A DNA stretch of 64,000 nucleotides from Hirsutella rhossiliensis (GCF_020360975.1 NW_025408671.1:5952001-6016000); one strand, 5' to 3'; shown: positions 35,401 through 49,400, counted from the stretch's first letter. Notes: generated by a model from the letters alone, not told the origin. Made by a program: numbers and translations.

Positions 35401-38300
35401 CTACGAGGACCTATACCGGAAGGGGCGCATAGAATAGGCTATAAAGGCAACCCCGTTCGCTTGCCCTATATTTATAGTCTAGAGAACCGTATACGGCAAC
35501 GAAAAGGGCCGAATAGTAGTAGACCTACGCGCTCTTAATAGCGTAGCTATCCTAGACGCCTACCTAATACCGCTCTAGGGAGATATATTCTAGAAGCTAT
35601 AGGGGAAACGCTTTATTTCCGCTATAGACGCTCGGTCTTTCTTCTATTAGTTCCTTATCTATAAGGAGTATCGGGAAAGGTTTACGGTAATTAGCTATAG
35701 AGGCTTAGAACGACTAATAGTGGCCCTAATAAGATATAAGAACTTACCTATATACGTCTAAAGATTTATAAACTAAATCCTTTAAGAATACGCGGAATAT
35801 TCCTCTAGGTATATCGATAATATCGTAATATACTCGGATATAGAAGACGACTATATTCGTTACCTCTAGGCTATCTTCTAACTCTTCGTAGACTATAACC
35901 TAGCCCTAGCCGGATCGAAATTATTCCTAGGCTACCTATCTATCGAACTATTAGGATTTCGAGTCGATAGCATCGGCCTAATAAACACCGAAGAACGAGT
36001 ATAGGTATTATAGGACGTAGAGTTTCTAAATACCCTATAAGTACTAGAAAAATAGCTCGGCTTAGTTAACTAGCTACGGCACCTAGTAGCCTACTTCTCC
36101 TAGAGGGTAGAGGCGCTCTAGGTTCGGAAAACGGTAATGCTTAAGGAAGCACGGGATAGTTAAGCGCTGCCTAAAGGACTAGCAAGGAATAGATATACCT
36201 CTAAGACAACGTACTAACCCTCCTTAGTAGAGGAGCAGGCCTTCTAAGATATTATAAATGCTCTTACGGAACTAACGCGGCTATACTATTTCGACCTACG
36301 ACGGCTATTATTCCTATAAATCGACGCTAGCCGCGAGCTAGGCTTTATAGTAGTAGCCTTCTACCTCGTACTAGGGGTAAACTAAAACCTAGGAAGGACC
36401 CCGCCCCGAATAAGTATCTAGCTAATCTTTTACCTTAGTAAACGCCTAACCGGCGGAGAACCTAGATACTAGCCTATAGAACTCGAAGTTGCCTATCTTT
36501 CCTCGGCTTATCGGAAGCTCCGGTCGTATATTATCTCTACCTTACTACTAAAGGTCGTCGTGCTAACTAACTACGCCGCTATAAGCGCAATCTTAAAGTA
36601 AATATCGTTATTTACTACTAGTATAAAGACAAATAATCGGCTTATACTCGCGTTATAGTACCTTAGCTAGTTTCCCCTAGAGGTCTACTATATTCCCGGA
36701 ACCGTAAATATCCTTACCGATATACTATCTTAACTACTATCCGTAATACCTAGGAAATATAAACCCGGGGAATTAGACCGCGTCTAGGAAGATAAAGTGC
36801 CGGTCGAATACGTATACGCGGTTATAGAATCCTTTATTTAACCTAACCTACGCTAGAAGATCTAGGAAGTATACGTAGAAGAACCTAGGTAAGCCGGTAT
36901 ACTAGAGTAGCTTAAAAGTAATAAGTCCTAGGTCGGTCTCCTATTCGTTAAGCGGAACGGGTTGCTCTACTTAGTTAAGTCCGAAGGTCGTTACCGGCTC
37001 TATATCCCTACTACCTATACCGAGGAAATTATCGCCGACGACTACGCACGTAAATTCTACCTTAGACGGCGAAGGATATAAGAGGAATTATCCTCTACGT
37101 TCGCTATTACTAGCCTTAAGAAACTTATCGACGGCTTTATCGATAAGTGCGACGCCTACTATAGGAACTAAACCGACCGGTTAAAGGCCCCCGGCGAGTT
37201 AGTTCCGATTACGTCCCCGGCCTTACCTTTCTATATAATCGCTATAGATTTCGTTATAGGACTCCTAGACGTCCCCGCGGACCGAACTCCGTAGATGCTA
37301 CCTATTAAGGTCTACTATAATATACTACTAACGGTAACCGATAAGTTCTCGAAAATAGGGCTCCTTATCCTAGGCTACGACTAGTTTACCGTAGAAGACT
37401 AGGCTAAGGCACTATTTACCGAGTTAATACGCTATAACTAAGGGATTCCCGCTTAGATTATCTCTAACTAGGACCCTAAGTTCCTTTTAGCGTTCTAGAA
37501 AGGACTATAGATAGCGTATAGATCTAAGTTACTAATATCTACGGCTTAGTATCCCTAGACCAACGGCTTATCGGAACGACGTAACTAGGTAGTTAAAACC
37601 GCGCTCTAGTTCTTTACGACTAACTTCCTATCCCGTCGATAGGTCGACGCGTTACTACTACTTTAATTTACCCTTAATAACTCTGACTCCTCGGTAATTA
37701 GCACCTCTCCGAGCGAGCTACTAACTAGGATACGGATAGACGATAGTAGGCGATACCTTAGAGAAGGCCCCCTATAGATAGATAGGGAGATACTCTAGGA
37801 CTAGGCTAGGATCTCGATCGCTCTAGCCTAGGTAGGAATAAAAAGGCGGTATAACGCGAAGCACCGAGCACTAAAGTTTAAGCCCGGAGACTAGGTATAG
37901 CTCTAGCTAGGGAAAGGATATAGCGTAGCCGACGGACGGGTAGCAAAGTTAAAGGAACGCCGCACGGAACTATTTAAAGTCCTCGAGCGGATCGGCTATC
38001 TAGCCTACCGCCTTAACCTAGCCGGATCCCTAAATATCTACGACGTCGTTTCTATCGCGTAGCTACGGCCGGCCGAATAACTAGATGCCCGACCTAGCCC
38101 GGAACCTAATACTAACTACTAGGAAGTCGAACGAATCCTTAACGCTAGAACTTATAGATATAGCCGAGGGACCGCTTATACGGAATACCTCGTTAGCTAG
38201 AAAGGCTAGCTAAGTAGCTATAATTCCTAGGTAGCCGCTAAGGATATTGTCGCCGAAGACCTTATCGAAGAATTCACCGCGTAGTAAGGAGCATTATAAG
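32480..38300 (+). pseudogene. G3 gag-pol remnant with chromodomain
   Basis: Gag about 32480-34200 is poorly conserved and no clear zinc knuckle was found. Reverse transcriptase 35100-35960 with PF-CPIFIV, RIVVDLRALN and active site YIDN at 35810-35821 (second Asp lost by G-to-A after T). RNase H 36200-36700. Integrase 36950-37900, with a DKFSKIGLL block near 37340 and a T-QYPQTNGLSER block near 37545. Chromodomain about 38115-38280 with EVERILNAR and EYLVS-KG blocks. The stops seen are TAG/TAA. Confidence 0.8.
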
Positions 38301-38649
38301 GTTATATTACCTATACCTAGAAGCTCCGCGCGCGCGCCGTATAATAGTACGAGCCGCCGTAGCTAGGGGAGAAATAACGGTACGTAGTATGCGCCGTTAC
38401 CGTTTATTCGCCTAGAAGTCCGGGGACGGGTTAACTAGCTAATAAGTATTAATAGGCCGCCCGCGGCGAACGGTAACTTAATTTTATATTTTAGTACCCG
38501 CGTTTATTTTTATTTTAGAAACCCGATTTCCCTATCCTTTTACGCTCCCTTTTCTATACTAAATAGCTCCTCTCTTATACCTACCTTCGAGGTTCCCGCT
38601 ATCTAAGGCTATAAGTATCGTAGTAAGGACCTAGTATTTCGCTAATATT

Positions 38650-40383
38650 TCTCCGACTAAATCTGCCGCCGACCGCCGCGCCTAAGCCTCGAGGGATTCC
38701 GCTAAGTAGTCTAATTATACGGGAACGAGGCGGAGCTCCTCCGTAACCTTAAGTCTAACACGGCTACCTTTACCGAGTAGAAACGGGATAATTATAGCAC
38801 GTATACTAACTACCGCGACCTCCTTACTAGAGAAGGGTACGATCTTAACGTAGGCTTAGTAGAAAACGGTATATACTACGCCCTTCTATCTCTTCCCCCG
38901 GCTAAAGCTCGTAATCTACGCGAACGTAACTAGCTATACTTCTCTACGCCTTATAGCACCGCCGCCCGTTATATTACTACTACGACTCCCGTAACTACCC
39001 GAACTAGTAGAAACGCGACGTTAACTATCCGACTATAGTAGGTCGGCGCTTCCTATTGCCCCGTTCCTAGCACTCTATTACGCGTTCGCTTCGATAACTA
39101 TGCCCTATCGCTATTAAGCTCTAGTAATTTATCTAGCGACTCGCTGCCCTTAGTTTTAGGCATTATAGGGAAAACCCCCGGCACCCCCCGAAACGCCCGC
39201 GGGTAGTTTACCCCGTCGTCTAATAAGGACGAGCTTCTTCCCCCGTCGCTACGCGACCTAGACGGAGCTATCTTCCCCGATAAAACTAAGAGGATAACTA
39301 GCGCCCTCGGAACCGCGTAGATCGCTACTATCTTAGCCGATATCGTTAATAAGCTCCTATCCGGATAGGTAGCCTCTACGGACGCCGAGATACTCGAGAT
39401 CGTCGCTACCGTTACTAGCATAAAGTACCTCCCCGCCTATCTAAAGATATTCGAGACCGCCGCCGCGGAGGAGCGCGAGGCCTCTAGTATACTAGGAACT
39501 CATAAGTTTAGAGAGACCCTTAAGCGCACCCCGGCTAGGACTAGAGGATCTAGCACGGTAGACCTTATATTCGACGAGCTATTAAGGAACCTATTCGCTA
39601 GACGCCTATTCGCCGCCGCCGCGGCCCCGCCCTCTACTCCCTCTAAGCGGGCTAACCTATTCGCTAAGGACTAGGCCCCGATACCGGTCCGATAGAAGCT
39701 TAACCCCTTCTAGGTTCTAAGCCGCGGGAAGCTTAGACTATTCCCTATTATACCTTTCGTAGTATACTACGATAACCTAGGCGATATAGACGGCTATATA
39801 AGTATCGTCTACTCTAGGTTAAAAGCGCTAGTCTATAGAGCCCCGGATACGGCCGTGATCTAAGTAAATCTGTTCGCCGCTATCCGTAAGGAGGCCGATA
39901 CCGACCTCTCGCTCGGCTAGTGCGCCGCCCTCGCTAGAGTGCCCGCCGGCTTTGTCTATCGGTTCGCTTTCGCCGCCTACCTCCTAGATAACTCGCCCGA
40001 GCTCGCTACGGTATACTAAAGAGCCGCCCGCGTTGGCCCCCTACGTACGCTAGCCGCGGCCCGCCCCTATACGGCTAACGTAATAGCCTATTTTAACTCG
40101 TTAGACTAGAAGTTTACCGACGCGTACCTAGGCGGATTCTAGAACCTAGGCCTAACTATATAGGCATTAGTAGTAGTAATCTATAACTAAATTCTAGCCT
40201 CTCGCGACGGACTAGCTATAATACTCCCGGTAAAACCGGCCCCGAATAACGCTTACGGCGTGCCTATCTATAGAGCCTCCGATATATAGGATGCCCCGGC
40301 CGACGTGCTAGTAGGCCCTAAGGAACTAACGGAGGAGGAAGCTAAGGAGGAGATCCCTTGCCCTACCCCTGCCCCCGCGGCGT
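38650..40383 (+). pseudogene. G3 extra sense ORF after pol, unidentified
   Basis: One plus frame stays open for about 575 codons from roughly 38650 to a TAA at 40381-40383, apart from TAG/TAA codons of the kind RIP makes from CAG, CAA or TGG. There is no frameshift. Readable stretches include NEAELLRNLKSNTATFTE (near 38730), EGYDLNVGLVENGIYYALL (near 38845) and an acidic Pro/Ala-rich end (ELTEEEAKEEIPCPTP). It lies between the chromodomain and the 3' LTR, where some gypsy elements carry an env-like or other extra gene. I see no signal peptide or membrane segment and do not recognise the protein. Confidence 0.6.
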
Positions 40384-40716
40384 AAGACGGTCGGTTACTA
40401 GGTTAGCCTCGTAGTATCCCCGGCACTATTCGTTTTATTACCGGCTTAGCTATAGAGCGCCCCCGGTTATAATTAGTTTTCCCCGGTTTAGCTACCTAGC
40501 GCCCCCGGTCCTAGTAATATTTTGCTCCCGGCTTAGCCGCCTCGCGCCCCCGGTATTAGTCGCACTAGGTTGCGTTCTAGATAAGAGACGAGTTACTCCC
40601 TATACTAACCTTAGAAATCTACGTGACTTTACTACGATCCCCCGTTAGCGCGACTCCCGCCCGAATACCGCGGGAAACTAACGGGGACGTCGGTTAATTC
40701 TTTCGCCCTAGGCATT

Positions 40717-41426
40717 TATTACGGGACACCTTATAGTCGATAATCTAGGTACCCGGAACGATATCTACTTCCCCTAAGGAAGACACCCTTAACTCCCTAA
40801 GGCTCCCCGCGGAAGAAGGAACCTAGAAGCTACCGGGCAAACTCTAGGAAATCACCCGGAATTCCTAGAAACGATAACTAAGCGGATTGCACGGATATTT
40901 TACGGAGATTTCCCCTAAGGATATATTATACGGGGAATATATTATAATTTCCCGAGTAATAATAAGTTCCTTAGGGACTATATTAATATTTCCTTAAGAA
41001 GTTACTATAAGAATATAGCGGGGAAATTATAGAGAAATACCTATGCCTACTTAGGGAAAATACCGGGAAATACCGCTAAGATACTATACTACTATCGCAC
41101 GATTATAAGGTTAAGATATTACTCGGTTAAAGCCCCGAGTAAGGTCTTACGCTCGCTATAGTATATATAGAGGATAGAGAACCCGCTAGATTTTAGGCGG
41201 GCAGAGAAGAATATAGATAGTTATTACTACTCTTACTTTAACTCGTAAGACCGGTAGCTAGTCTGTATTTAACGCGCGTAATAATATATAGTAGCTAGTC
41301 CGTATAATACGTTTAAAACCTACGTATAGTAGCTAGTCCGTTTTATTACCTGTTAAACCCGCACCGGATCCGGGCAGACGGCAAGGTTAACGTACTAGCC
41401 CCGTACTAAGGGACTAGTATATAATA
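40717..41426 (+). repeat. G3 3' LTR
   Basis: 710 bp, homologous to 31615-32324. Differences from the 5' LTR are of C/T and G/A type and occur in both directions. Followed by target duplication AAAAC at 41427-41431. Confidence 0.9.
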
Positions 41427-41431
41427 AAAAC

Positions 41432-42029
41432 ACCCCTTTAAAGACTAGTTTTTCTAGGCTTAGAAAGACTACCTAGCTTTATATAAAGAGATAAGGTCTT
41501 TTAAAGAGGTCCTTAAGGAAAAAGGAAGAGGAAAATAGGTCCTTAGCTATAAATAGGTCTTTATCTATAAGACTAATAAATATAGCTTCCTTTAAAAATA
41601 TAAAGCCTAGCTAGTTATTTATAGGAATTAATAGGAAAAAGGGGATCTACTTACTAAGGCAACCACCGTAGTAAGGATATCTTTTTAGACCCTTATAGCT
41701 ATAGTAGTAGAATTCGACCTCGAGCTTAAATAGATAGATATAGTTAACGCCTTTATTAACTATCTACTTAAGGAAGAAGAAGAAGTTATCTATATACGCC
41801 TTCTACTAAGCTTTTAATAGCTAGGAAAGGTTCTATAGCTTAGGAAAGCTCTATACGGACTATAAAGATTACCCCTTCTTTAGTAATAGCATTTAATAAG
41901 CTCCCTTAAAGCCCTAGGCTTTAAGAAAGTCCCTTAGGAACTATATATAATATAGAAGGGTAAAATTATAGTCTTCTTTTACGTCGACGATATTATCTAA
42001 GCGTACTTAAAAGAGGAAGAAGCTACTAC
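41432..42029 (+). pseudogene. copia reverse transcriptase, middle segment
   Basis: Copia reverse transcriptase between the two insertions, collinear with 12400-11810 on the minus strand. It contains the catalytic box VFFYVDDII at 41971-41997 with both aspartates kept, and a KALYGLQ-like block near 41850. It ends where G4 begins. Confidence 0.82.
42025..42029. repeat. Target site duplication ACTAC (left) of G4
   Basis: ACTAC just before the left LTR is repeated at 49909-49913 just after the right LTR. The copia frame resumes with GGAGGCTATATAAGGCC, as in the minus copy. Confidence 0.9.
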
Positions 42030-42513
42030 TATTATAACTATAGTCTAGTAAACCGCGGGGACTAATACGTATTATAAGGTTATATAACGTAGGGAGCAAG
42101 GAATATTAAACGGACCGACGGGCTAATTAAGTTTAGAGCGACGGGTTACTTTAGCGCTCTAACGCTCTATAGCTAGGATCGTAGGATCGCTCTAGCGCTC
42201 TAGCGCTCCTAGACGATAGGATTACCTAGCGCTCTCGGCGATCTAAGGAAGCTCTCGAGATATATAAGGAAGGAATAGAATACTCCTTTAGATAGATAGC
42301 TCGATAGCTTTTAATATTATAATTATTACGATCTCTATTATAATCCTATCTTTAATTCCGATTACTTAATTACTTAGTTATAGTCTATAGTCTATAACCT
42401 CTAACTTATTACTAACGTAATATACTTATTATTACTTAGACTACGCCCTATTATATCTACTAATATAAACCCCTTAATAGGTTTATCCCTTAGAAATAAT
42501 ACCGGTCGTTATA
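42030..42513 (+). repeat. G4 5' LTR with AGCGCTC repeats and TATA box
   Basis: 484 bp. A cluster of AGCGCTCT-type octamers lies at about 42150-42235 in both LTRs. A TATA box TATATAAGG follows at 42261-42269. This order (repeat cluster, then TATA) fits an LTR promoter. The start TATTATAACTA corresponds to a RIPed TGTTACGACTA, judged from the 3' LTR. Confidence 0.88.
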
Positions 42514-42639
42514 CGTTAAAAGCTCTTATTTAGTATAATACCGCGTTACTTTAAGTAATATCGTAACTATTAATATACTTATATAGTAAATAGATTAACT
42601 AACTCTAGAGCTACTATATTGCCTTAGGATATAATATAT

Positions 42640-45600
42640 AAGATTATTACCCTTCGATATAAGGTATAGTTACTTAGGAATAAAGGAGGTAATAGATAAG
42701 TTAGGGACCTTAGAGAAGTAGTTAAACTAAAATAGCTAGGACTATTTAACGGTACTTATAGCACGCTTTAAGACTTTCTTACTTAACTTAAGGCCTACTA
42801 CTAGTTTTACCTTATTAAACTTTTAGACCTAGTCGAAAAGGTACTCTACGTAGGAAATTATTTATCTAGAACGGCACTCGCTTAGTTTAGACCTATTATA
42901 AGGGACTTTCTTAATAACTAACTAGCGCGACGAGATAACGAGATAGATAAAGTCTTTATTAGTTTCTAAGGATTTAAAGAAGCTATTACGAAGGTATTTA
43001 GAATAACTAATAAGGAACGAGAAGCTAAATAAAAACTTTAAGAACTCCGATAAAGGATCTTAGTATTAGATTATACTATAAAGTTCTATTAAGTTACCTT
43101 AAAGCTTAATTAAGATAACGAACCTCTTATATTATAATTCTACGATAGGCTTAAAAAAGAAGTTAAGGACGAGCTCTATAAGGAAAATCGACCTAATAAC
43201 CTCTTAGACTATATTACTATAGTAGTATAAATCGACGATAGATAGTACGCGTAACGCTAAGAAAAGAAATAAGGAAGAGGAAACTAAAACCCTTTTTATA
43301 GAAATAACTTTAACTAACGCGCTAACTATAAGAAGAAGCGCGAAATACTTATTGCCTATGCCTATATAACTAACCTAGGTAGGATAGATCTAGATATAAT
43401 ATAGAAAAGTAAAGGAAAGTATTTTAACTATAGGAAACCTAGATATTACTTTAAAGAATATAGATAACCTTATAAAGAGAAGAAAACCTACTAAGTACTA
43501 GCCCTAGAAAGTAAGAAATACTTAAACGCTACTAATAGATAAAAACTAAAGTATAAACTCCTTAGTTAGACTATATACTACGACGATAAATATATAGTAT
43601 ACTTAAGCGATAAAAACGGTACTAGATAGTTCCTAAAGCTATTAAAGAAAACCCTTATAATAATATAACGGAGGGATCTTAAAATATAGAAATAAGTTAA
43701 ATTTATAGAACTAAAATACCCTTATCTTAAAGGAGTCTCTTAAGACTAAATTAGGAAGAACGGTAAACGATTCTAAGAAGATATACGAAATAAAAATCGA
43801 TAATAATAATAGGTAGTCTATAAATAATATAAAAAAAAGATATAGACGTAGCCCTTATACTTACGAAACTTAGATAATAACCTAAAGAGGAATAACGAAA
43901 TATCGACGATATAAGCTCTAAAAAATAAGAAATACTTAGAGAAATAGAAGATAAGAATAAACTTATACTACTACCCTTGCTACTAAGGGAAAATACTACG
44001 ATTAAAGAATACGCTTTATACTTTAAAGAATTTAAAGAAATGCTTAAAATTAAAACCTAATAAATACCTTAAATTCTTATAGAAAACTAATAAGCTATAT
44101 TAATTTAATATTAACTAGCACTATATAGAGGAGACTACGCTATAACTATCGCTATAATCGATACCTTTATAGCTTTATAATAAGAATAGTAACTATAAGG
44201 AGAATTTTTAGATAACCTAAGAATAGTACTTAGTTATAAAGAGTATAAGTATATTTTATAGATCTTATATATCTACTTAGACTATATAATATACTTCTAG
44301 ATAAAGGTATAATATAACGCTTTCTTAGTTAGATTTAAAGGATAAGTACTTTTAAAACCCTACCTAAGTATAGAACTAGATTACTAGAAAATCGATTAAC
44401 GCTACTTAAACGACTAAGTTATATTATTAGAACCCGATTATAGTACGCTACTTAAATACCGCGATAATTATAGTTTATTAACGAGATATCTTTTAAAGAT
44501 ATATAAAATCTATAAACACGCTAAAATAGAGGAATAGTATAACGCTACTTACTTTAAGGTATCTAAACTATTAATCTTTTAAAGACTTATATAACGAATT
44601 AAATATAATAAAGAAGATTATAACGAATATATATACCTAAACTATAGAGTTTATAAATATAAAAAAGTATAAGTATAGTATAAACGATATAACGGTATAC
44701 TAAAAGATTATTAGTAATATATATAAAGGCTATAAGCTATATTTAACTAAGGAAAAATCGATATAAAAACGCTATATAAAAAATAGAAAGACGCTAAACG
44801 AAAACTTAACCTTTAGTATAAAAATAAATAAAATTATAAAGTATAGTATATAATTAACTACGAAGTAGTATAATATAAACGATATAGCGTTAAGAAATAA
44901 GAAATCTTTAATTAGCTATAAGAAATTAGTCTTTTAAGCCCCGATATAATACTATATAATAAAAATATAAAGAAACGATATTAATAATAAATTAAAGAAG
45001 AATACCTAAATAAAATAAATAAGGACTAAGTAAAAAACGAGGTACGCTATCTATAAAAGGGCTATAGACTAGTATAATATAATAAGATCTAAGGACCCTA
45101 TATATAGTAATAGTAAGCTATAGCGACTAAATAGTATTAGATATTTAAATCGCGGGATATTATATATATATACTTTTAAACTATAGCGCGATAGGTAATT
45201 ACGTTTTACCTAGAGTCGTTAATCGTTACTAACTTATATAAAGATATAAGATAGATTTATATAAACTTATAAATATTAAAGGAGAGGCCTTTAACTATAA
45301 TAACGGAATTATTAATATAGAGATTAATTACCTTAATATTAATATCTAAGGCTACGATAAACGAGTTAACTTTAATATTATAGATATTAAAGAATATAAC
45401 CTTATATTAGGACTTTTATAGCTATAGGAAAGTAACCTACTAATTAACTAGAAAACTAGCTAGCTATATTAGAACAAAGATATAAGTTTCTAGGACTAGT
45501 AGATTTAAGAGAAAGTAAAATTTTATAATAATTTAGCTATTAAATAGGATAAAAGGGATAACCGTTTAAGTAAATTATTATAGGCTTTAGCGATATAAAC

Positions 45601-48600
45601 GAAAATAGTAACCGAACTAGCGGATATAATAAAATCGATTAATAAGACCTATATACTAACTAATATAGCTATATAACTTAGTATCCGATATAAATAGAAT
45701 AAAGGATATAATATAAAGATCTAAAGAGTTATTACTACTTTAAGGAAAGACCTTAAATAAATTAATAAAGAGCTTAAGTTAAGAGAAACTAGCTCTTAAA
45801 AGAAAGAATAAAGCCTATAAGATAGAATAAAGAATATCCCTTAGGAATACCGGAAATATAATAAACTCTTTAAGGAAGAACTTAAGATAGGGTTACTTAA
45901 ATATAGTTAATAGGACTATAAAATTTATCTTAAGGATAGAATAATACCGACGTTTTATAAGATCTATAACCTAAATAAAAAGTAACTATAAACGCTATAT
46001 AACTACCTCGACGAGAATCTATAAAAGGGATATATACGAACGTTAATATTTAAAGTAAGCTACTTAGTTATATTTATTTTAAAGAAAAACGGTAAGCTAT
46101 AATTAGTTATCGACTATAGACGCTTAAACGATATTATAATAAAGGACCGAATACTATTACCGTTTATATCGGAACTATAAGATCGACTATATAGTAAAAA
46201 ATAGTTTATAGCCCTCGACCTTAAAGGCGCTTATAACTTAATACGTATAAAAAAGGGATATAAATAGATAATAGCTTTTAGAACGAAATTCAGACTATTT
46301 AAATATCTAGTAATACTATTTAGACTTATAAATATACTAGCTACCTTCTAATAGATAATTAATAATATCCTATATAAATACTTAGATATATTTATAGTAG
46401 TATACCTAGATAATATCTTAATCTTCTTAGATACCTTAGAAGAATATAAGGAATACGTTTATAAGGTACTCCGCGTACTTTAGAATATAAAGTTATTAGT
46501 TAAACTAAAGAAAAGTAAGTTCTATATATAGGAAGTAAACTTCCTTAGATATACGATCTTACTAAGAGAGATATAAATATAATAAGATAAGATTAACTTA
46601 GTTAAAGAATAGCTAACGCTAAAGAATATTAAGGACGTATAAAGTTTCCTAGGATTTATAAATTACTACTAACGATTTATTAAAGATTTCGGAAAGATTA
46701 TAGTACTACTATATAACTTAACGAAGAAGGAAAAAGAATTTATATAGGACGATAAAGCTAATAAAGCTTTCGATTATATTAAGACTATAATTACGTAAGA
46801 ACTAGTCCTAACTACCTTTAATCTAAAATAATAAATTAAACTTAAAACCAATATATTAGACTTTACTCTAAGAGTATAAATCGGATAAAAAGATAATAAA
46901 GGAAGACTATAACTAATTATATTTTACTCGAAAAAACTATATAGCGTAGAACTTAATTACCCTATTTACGATAAAGAATTCCTTATAATTATTTAAGCTT
47001 TTAAGGAATTTCGATACTACCTTCTTAAAAGTAAATATAAAGTTAAGGTCTATATAGATTATAAGAATATCTTATATTTTATAACGACGTAATAGTTAAA
47101 CGGACGATAGATCTAATAGGCTAAATATTTATTAGAATTTAACTATAAAATAATCTATAAAAAAGGAATAGAAAACGGTCGAGCTAATGCCCTTAGTTAA
47201 CGAAGTAACTATAATATAGGAGCACTTATAGTAAAAGAATAGCTCCTAGAAATTAACGAAAACGGGAACTACTAATAACGATAGCTAAATATAATATTTA
47301 AAGTATAACCTAACGACTCGATATACTAAAAGATCCTAAAATAGATAAAAGAATATAAAGTACTAAACGGATGCGATATAGAATATTTAAAAGTTCTAAT
47401 ATATAAAAATAAAATCTAGATACTACTAGAATTATAAGATAAAGTTATATAAGATATATACGAATATCTAATATATAGATACTAAGGAATCTAAAGAATA
47501 ATAAAACGGATTAAATAATAATATAACTTCTTATAGCTTAAAGAAGTAGTATAATAAGTTATTAAAGAATATAAACTTTACGTATAAAGTAAAGCTAAAT
47601 AATATAAACTATATAGAGAATTATAACCGCTACTAGTACTAGAAAAACTATAGGATTCGATAGCTTTCGACTATATTATAAAGCTACTACTATTAAAAGA
47701 ACTTATAACTAACGTTAAGTATAATAGTATATTTATTATTACTAATAAACTAATAAAGTATAGGTACTTCTTACTATATAAAGAAGTAAGTAATATAAAA
47801 GAGCTAGTATATATATTCCTACGAACTATTATTAGTAATTATAGACTACTAAATAAGATTATCTCTAATAAAGGAAGTATATTTATAGCTAAGTTTTAGT
47901 AAGCTCTTATAGTATAATTAGGGACGAAATATAAGCTTAGTATAGCTTATTACTTATAAATAGATAGATAAATAGAACGACTTAACTAAACGCTTAAATA
48001 ATATTTACGATACTATATTAGCTACGAATAAAACGATTAAGTTAAATAGCTACTAATAGCGTAACTAGCTTATAATAGCTTAGTTATAGAAATAACTAAG
48101 CTCTTACTAGTATACGCTAATTACGGATATAACCTAGAAGTATTTAAGGTTACTCGATAAGAACTATAAGCGGAACGAGCGATACTATAAGCAGATTAGC
48201 TATAAAAATTATATAAAGAAATATAATAAGAACTTTAATTTATTAGAGAACGAATATCTACTTATTATAATTAGAAAAGATTATAGGGACTAATCTTCTA
48301 AGAGGGAGATATAGTCTACCTTATATAACGAAATATTAAAATAAAACGACTAAGTAATAAATTAGATTTTAAGAAACTTAGACCGTTTAAGGTTAAGAAA
48401 GCTATTTTAAAAGTTAACTACGAACTTTCGCTACTAATAATAATATAGATATACCCGATATTTTATATCTTATTATTAGAACTAGTACTATAAAACGCTA
48501 AACTATAGGATAAAATCGAAGTCGATAATAATTAGGAATATAAAGCTAAATAAATACTAAATATAAGAAAATAAGGTTAGTAATAGGAATACCTTATTAA

Positions 48601-48730
48601 GTAAAAGGGATACGGGCTAGAGGAAAATACCTAGGAACTACTTAAGTACTTAACCTACTACGGCTCTCTACTTTAATAGTTCTACTAAGCGAACCCTTAA
48701 TCGGAAATATAGGGTTACTAAGAATAGTAT
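42640..48730 (+). pseudogene. G4 gag-pol remnant with chromodomain
   Basis: Gag 42640-43500 with a ghost zinc knuckle at 43420-43461, where each Cys codon reads TAT and the His TAT, in C-x2-C-x4-H-x4-C spacing. Reverse transcriptase 45960-46560 with VIDYRRLND, ALDLKGAYN and active site YLDN at 46403-46414. RNase H 46750-47150 with FYSKKL and NY-IYDKE. Integrase 47450-48250, with an NKLIKYRYF block near 47745 and a Y-LQID-QIERLNQ block near 47960. Chromodomain 48530-48660. The frame is long and nearly free of frameshifts, so RIP was the main agent of inactivation. Confidence 0.83.
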
Positions 48731-48739
48731 CTTAGTCTA

Positions 48740-49400
48740 ATACGTCTAAGGCATTAAACGATTAAACCTCGCTAATAGTAATAGTTTCCTTATTCGATAA
48801 ATAAACTAATTCGTCTTAAGAAGAACGCGTTATACTATCTTCTTTATTAATAGCTTATATACCTTACTAAAATAACTTACTACCTCGGTCCTTTAGGAAA
48901 CGCATTTATTTCCTAATCCGAGCTAGGTAAGCTATCGCTTCCTTTAACGCTTCTTTTACTTTCTATTCGTCCGAATTGATCTTTTACTATTAATTTATAA
49001 TATAATAAACTAAAAAAGAAGGAATATTAGTAAAAAGAACGATAAGGAAGGAAAGGGATAAAATAAATAAGCGGACGCTATATTATAATTATTATAAGAA
49101 CGGCCTATAGAGGTATATTTAAAATACTAATTAGAACGCTCGCCGACTTTATAAGTTAGGCCTAACTAAAAATAATAAGAGTAAGGTATAATTTTAATAC
49201 CGTAGATCTCGGTCTAGGATGCTAGCTCCGATCGTTAACGCGATTTATCGGAATTACGGGAATAGGATTTTTAAATATAACTAAATATACTATTAGTAGT
49301 ATATCCCGAAAAGATAAAAGAATAAAGAACGATATACTTACGTACGACGCGATAAGGGTATATTTATATATAGCGGCTAAAGTAGTAGGTCTTAGGGATA
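48740..49400 (+). pseudogene. G4 post-chromodomain tail, possible Cys-rich segment
   Basis: Plus-strand frame continuing after the chromodomain. Near 49075-49170 Tyr codons are spaced (about YYNYYKNGL then RLYKLGL) in a way that would fit ancestral cysteines of a small zinc-binding segment, if TAT came from TGT. This is inference only. The rest shows no recognisable domain. The stretch ends at the polypurine tract. Confidence 0.35.

Larger units (their letters stand above)
31615..41426 (+). mobile_element. Complete Ty3/gypsy chromovirus G3 (9.8 kb)
   Basis: Two 710-bp LTRs (31615-32324 and 40717-41426), perfect 5-bp target duplication, gag, pol with chromodomain, and a long extra sense reading frame after pol. 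The LTRs start TATTACGGGAC (TG lost to RIP) and end ATAATA (CA lost). It sits in the reverse transcriptase region of the plus copia element. CA/TG are depleted, but less so than in G1 and copia. Confidence 0.9.

Noticed and set aside
39098..39421. 107-codon minus-strand open frame inside G3
   Set aside because: Shadow of the 575-codon plus-strand frame, which is much longer, keeps one register and has only RIP-type stops.
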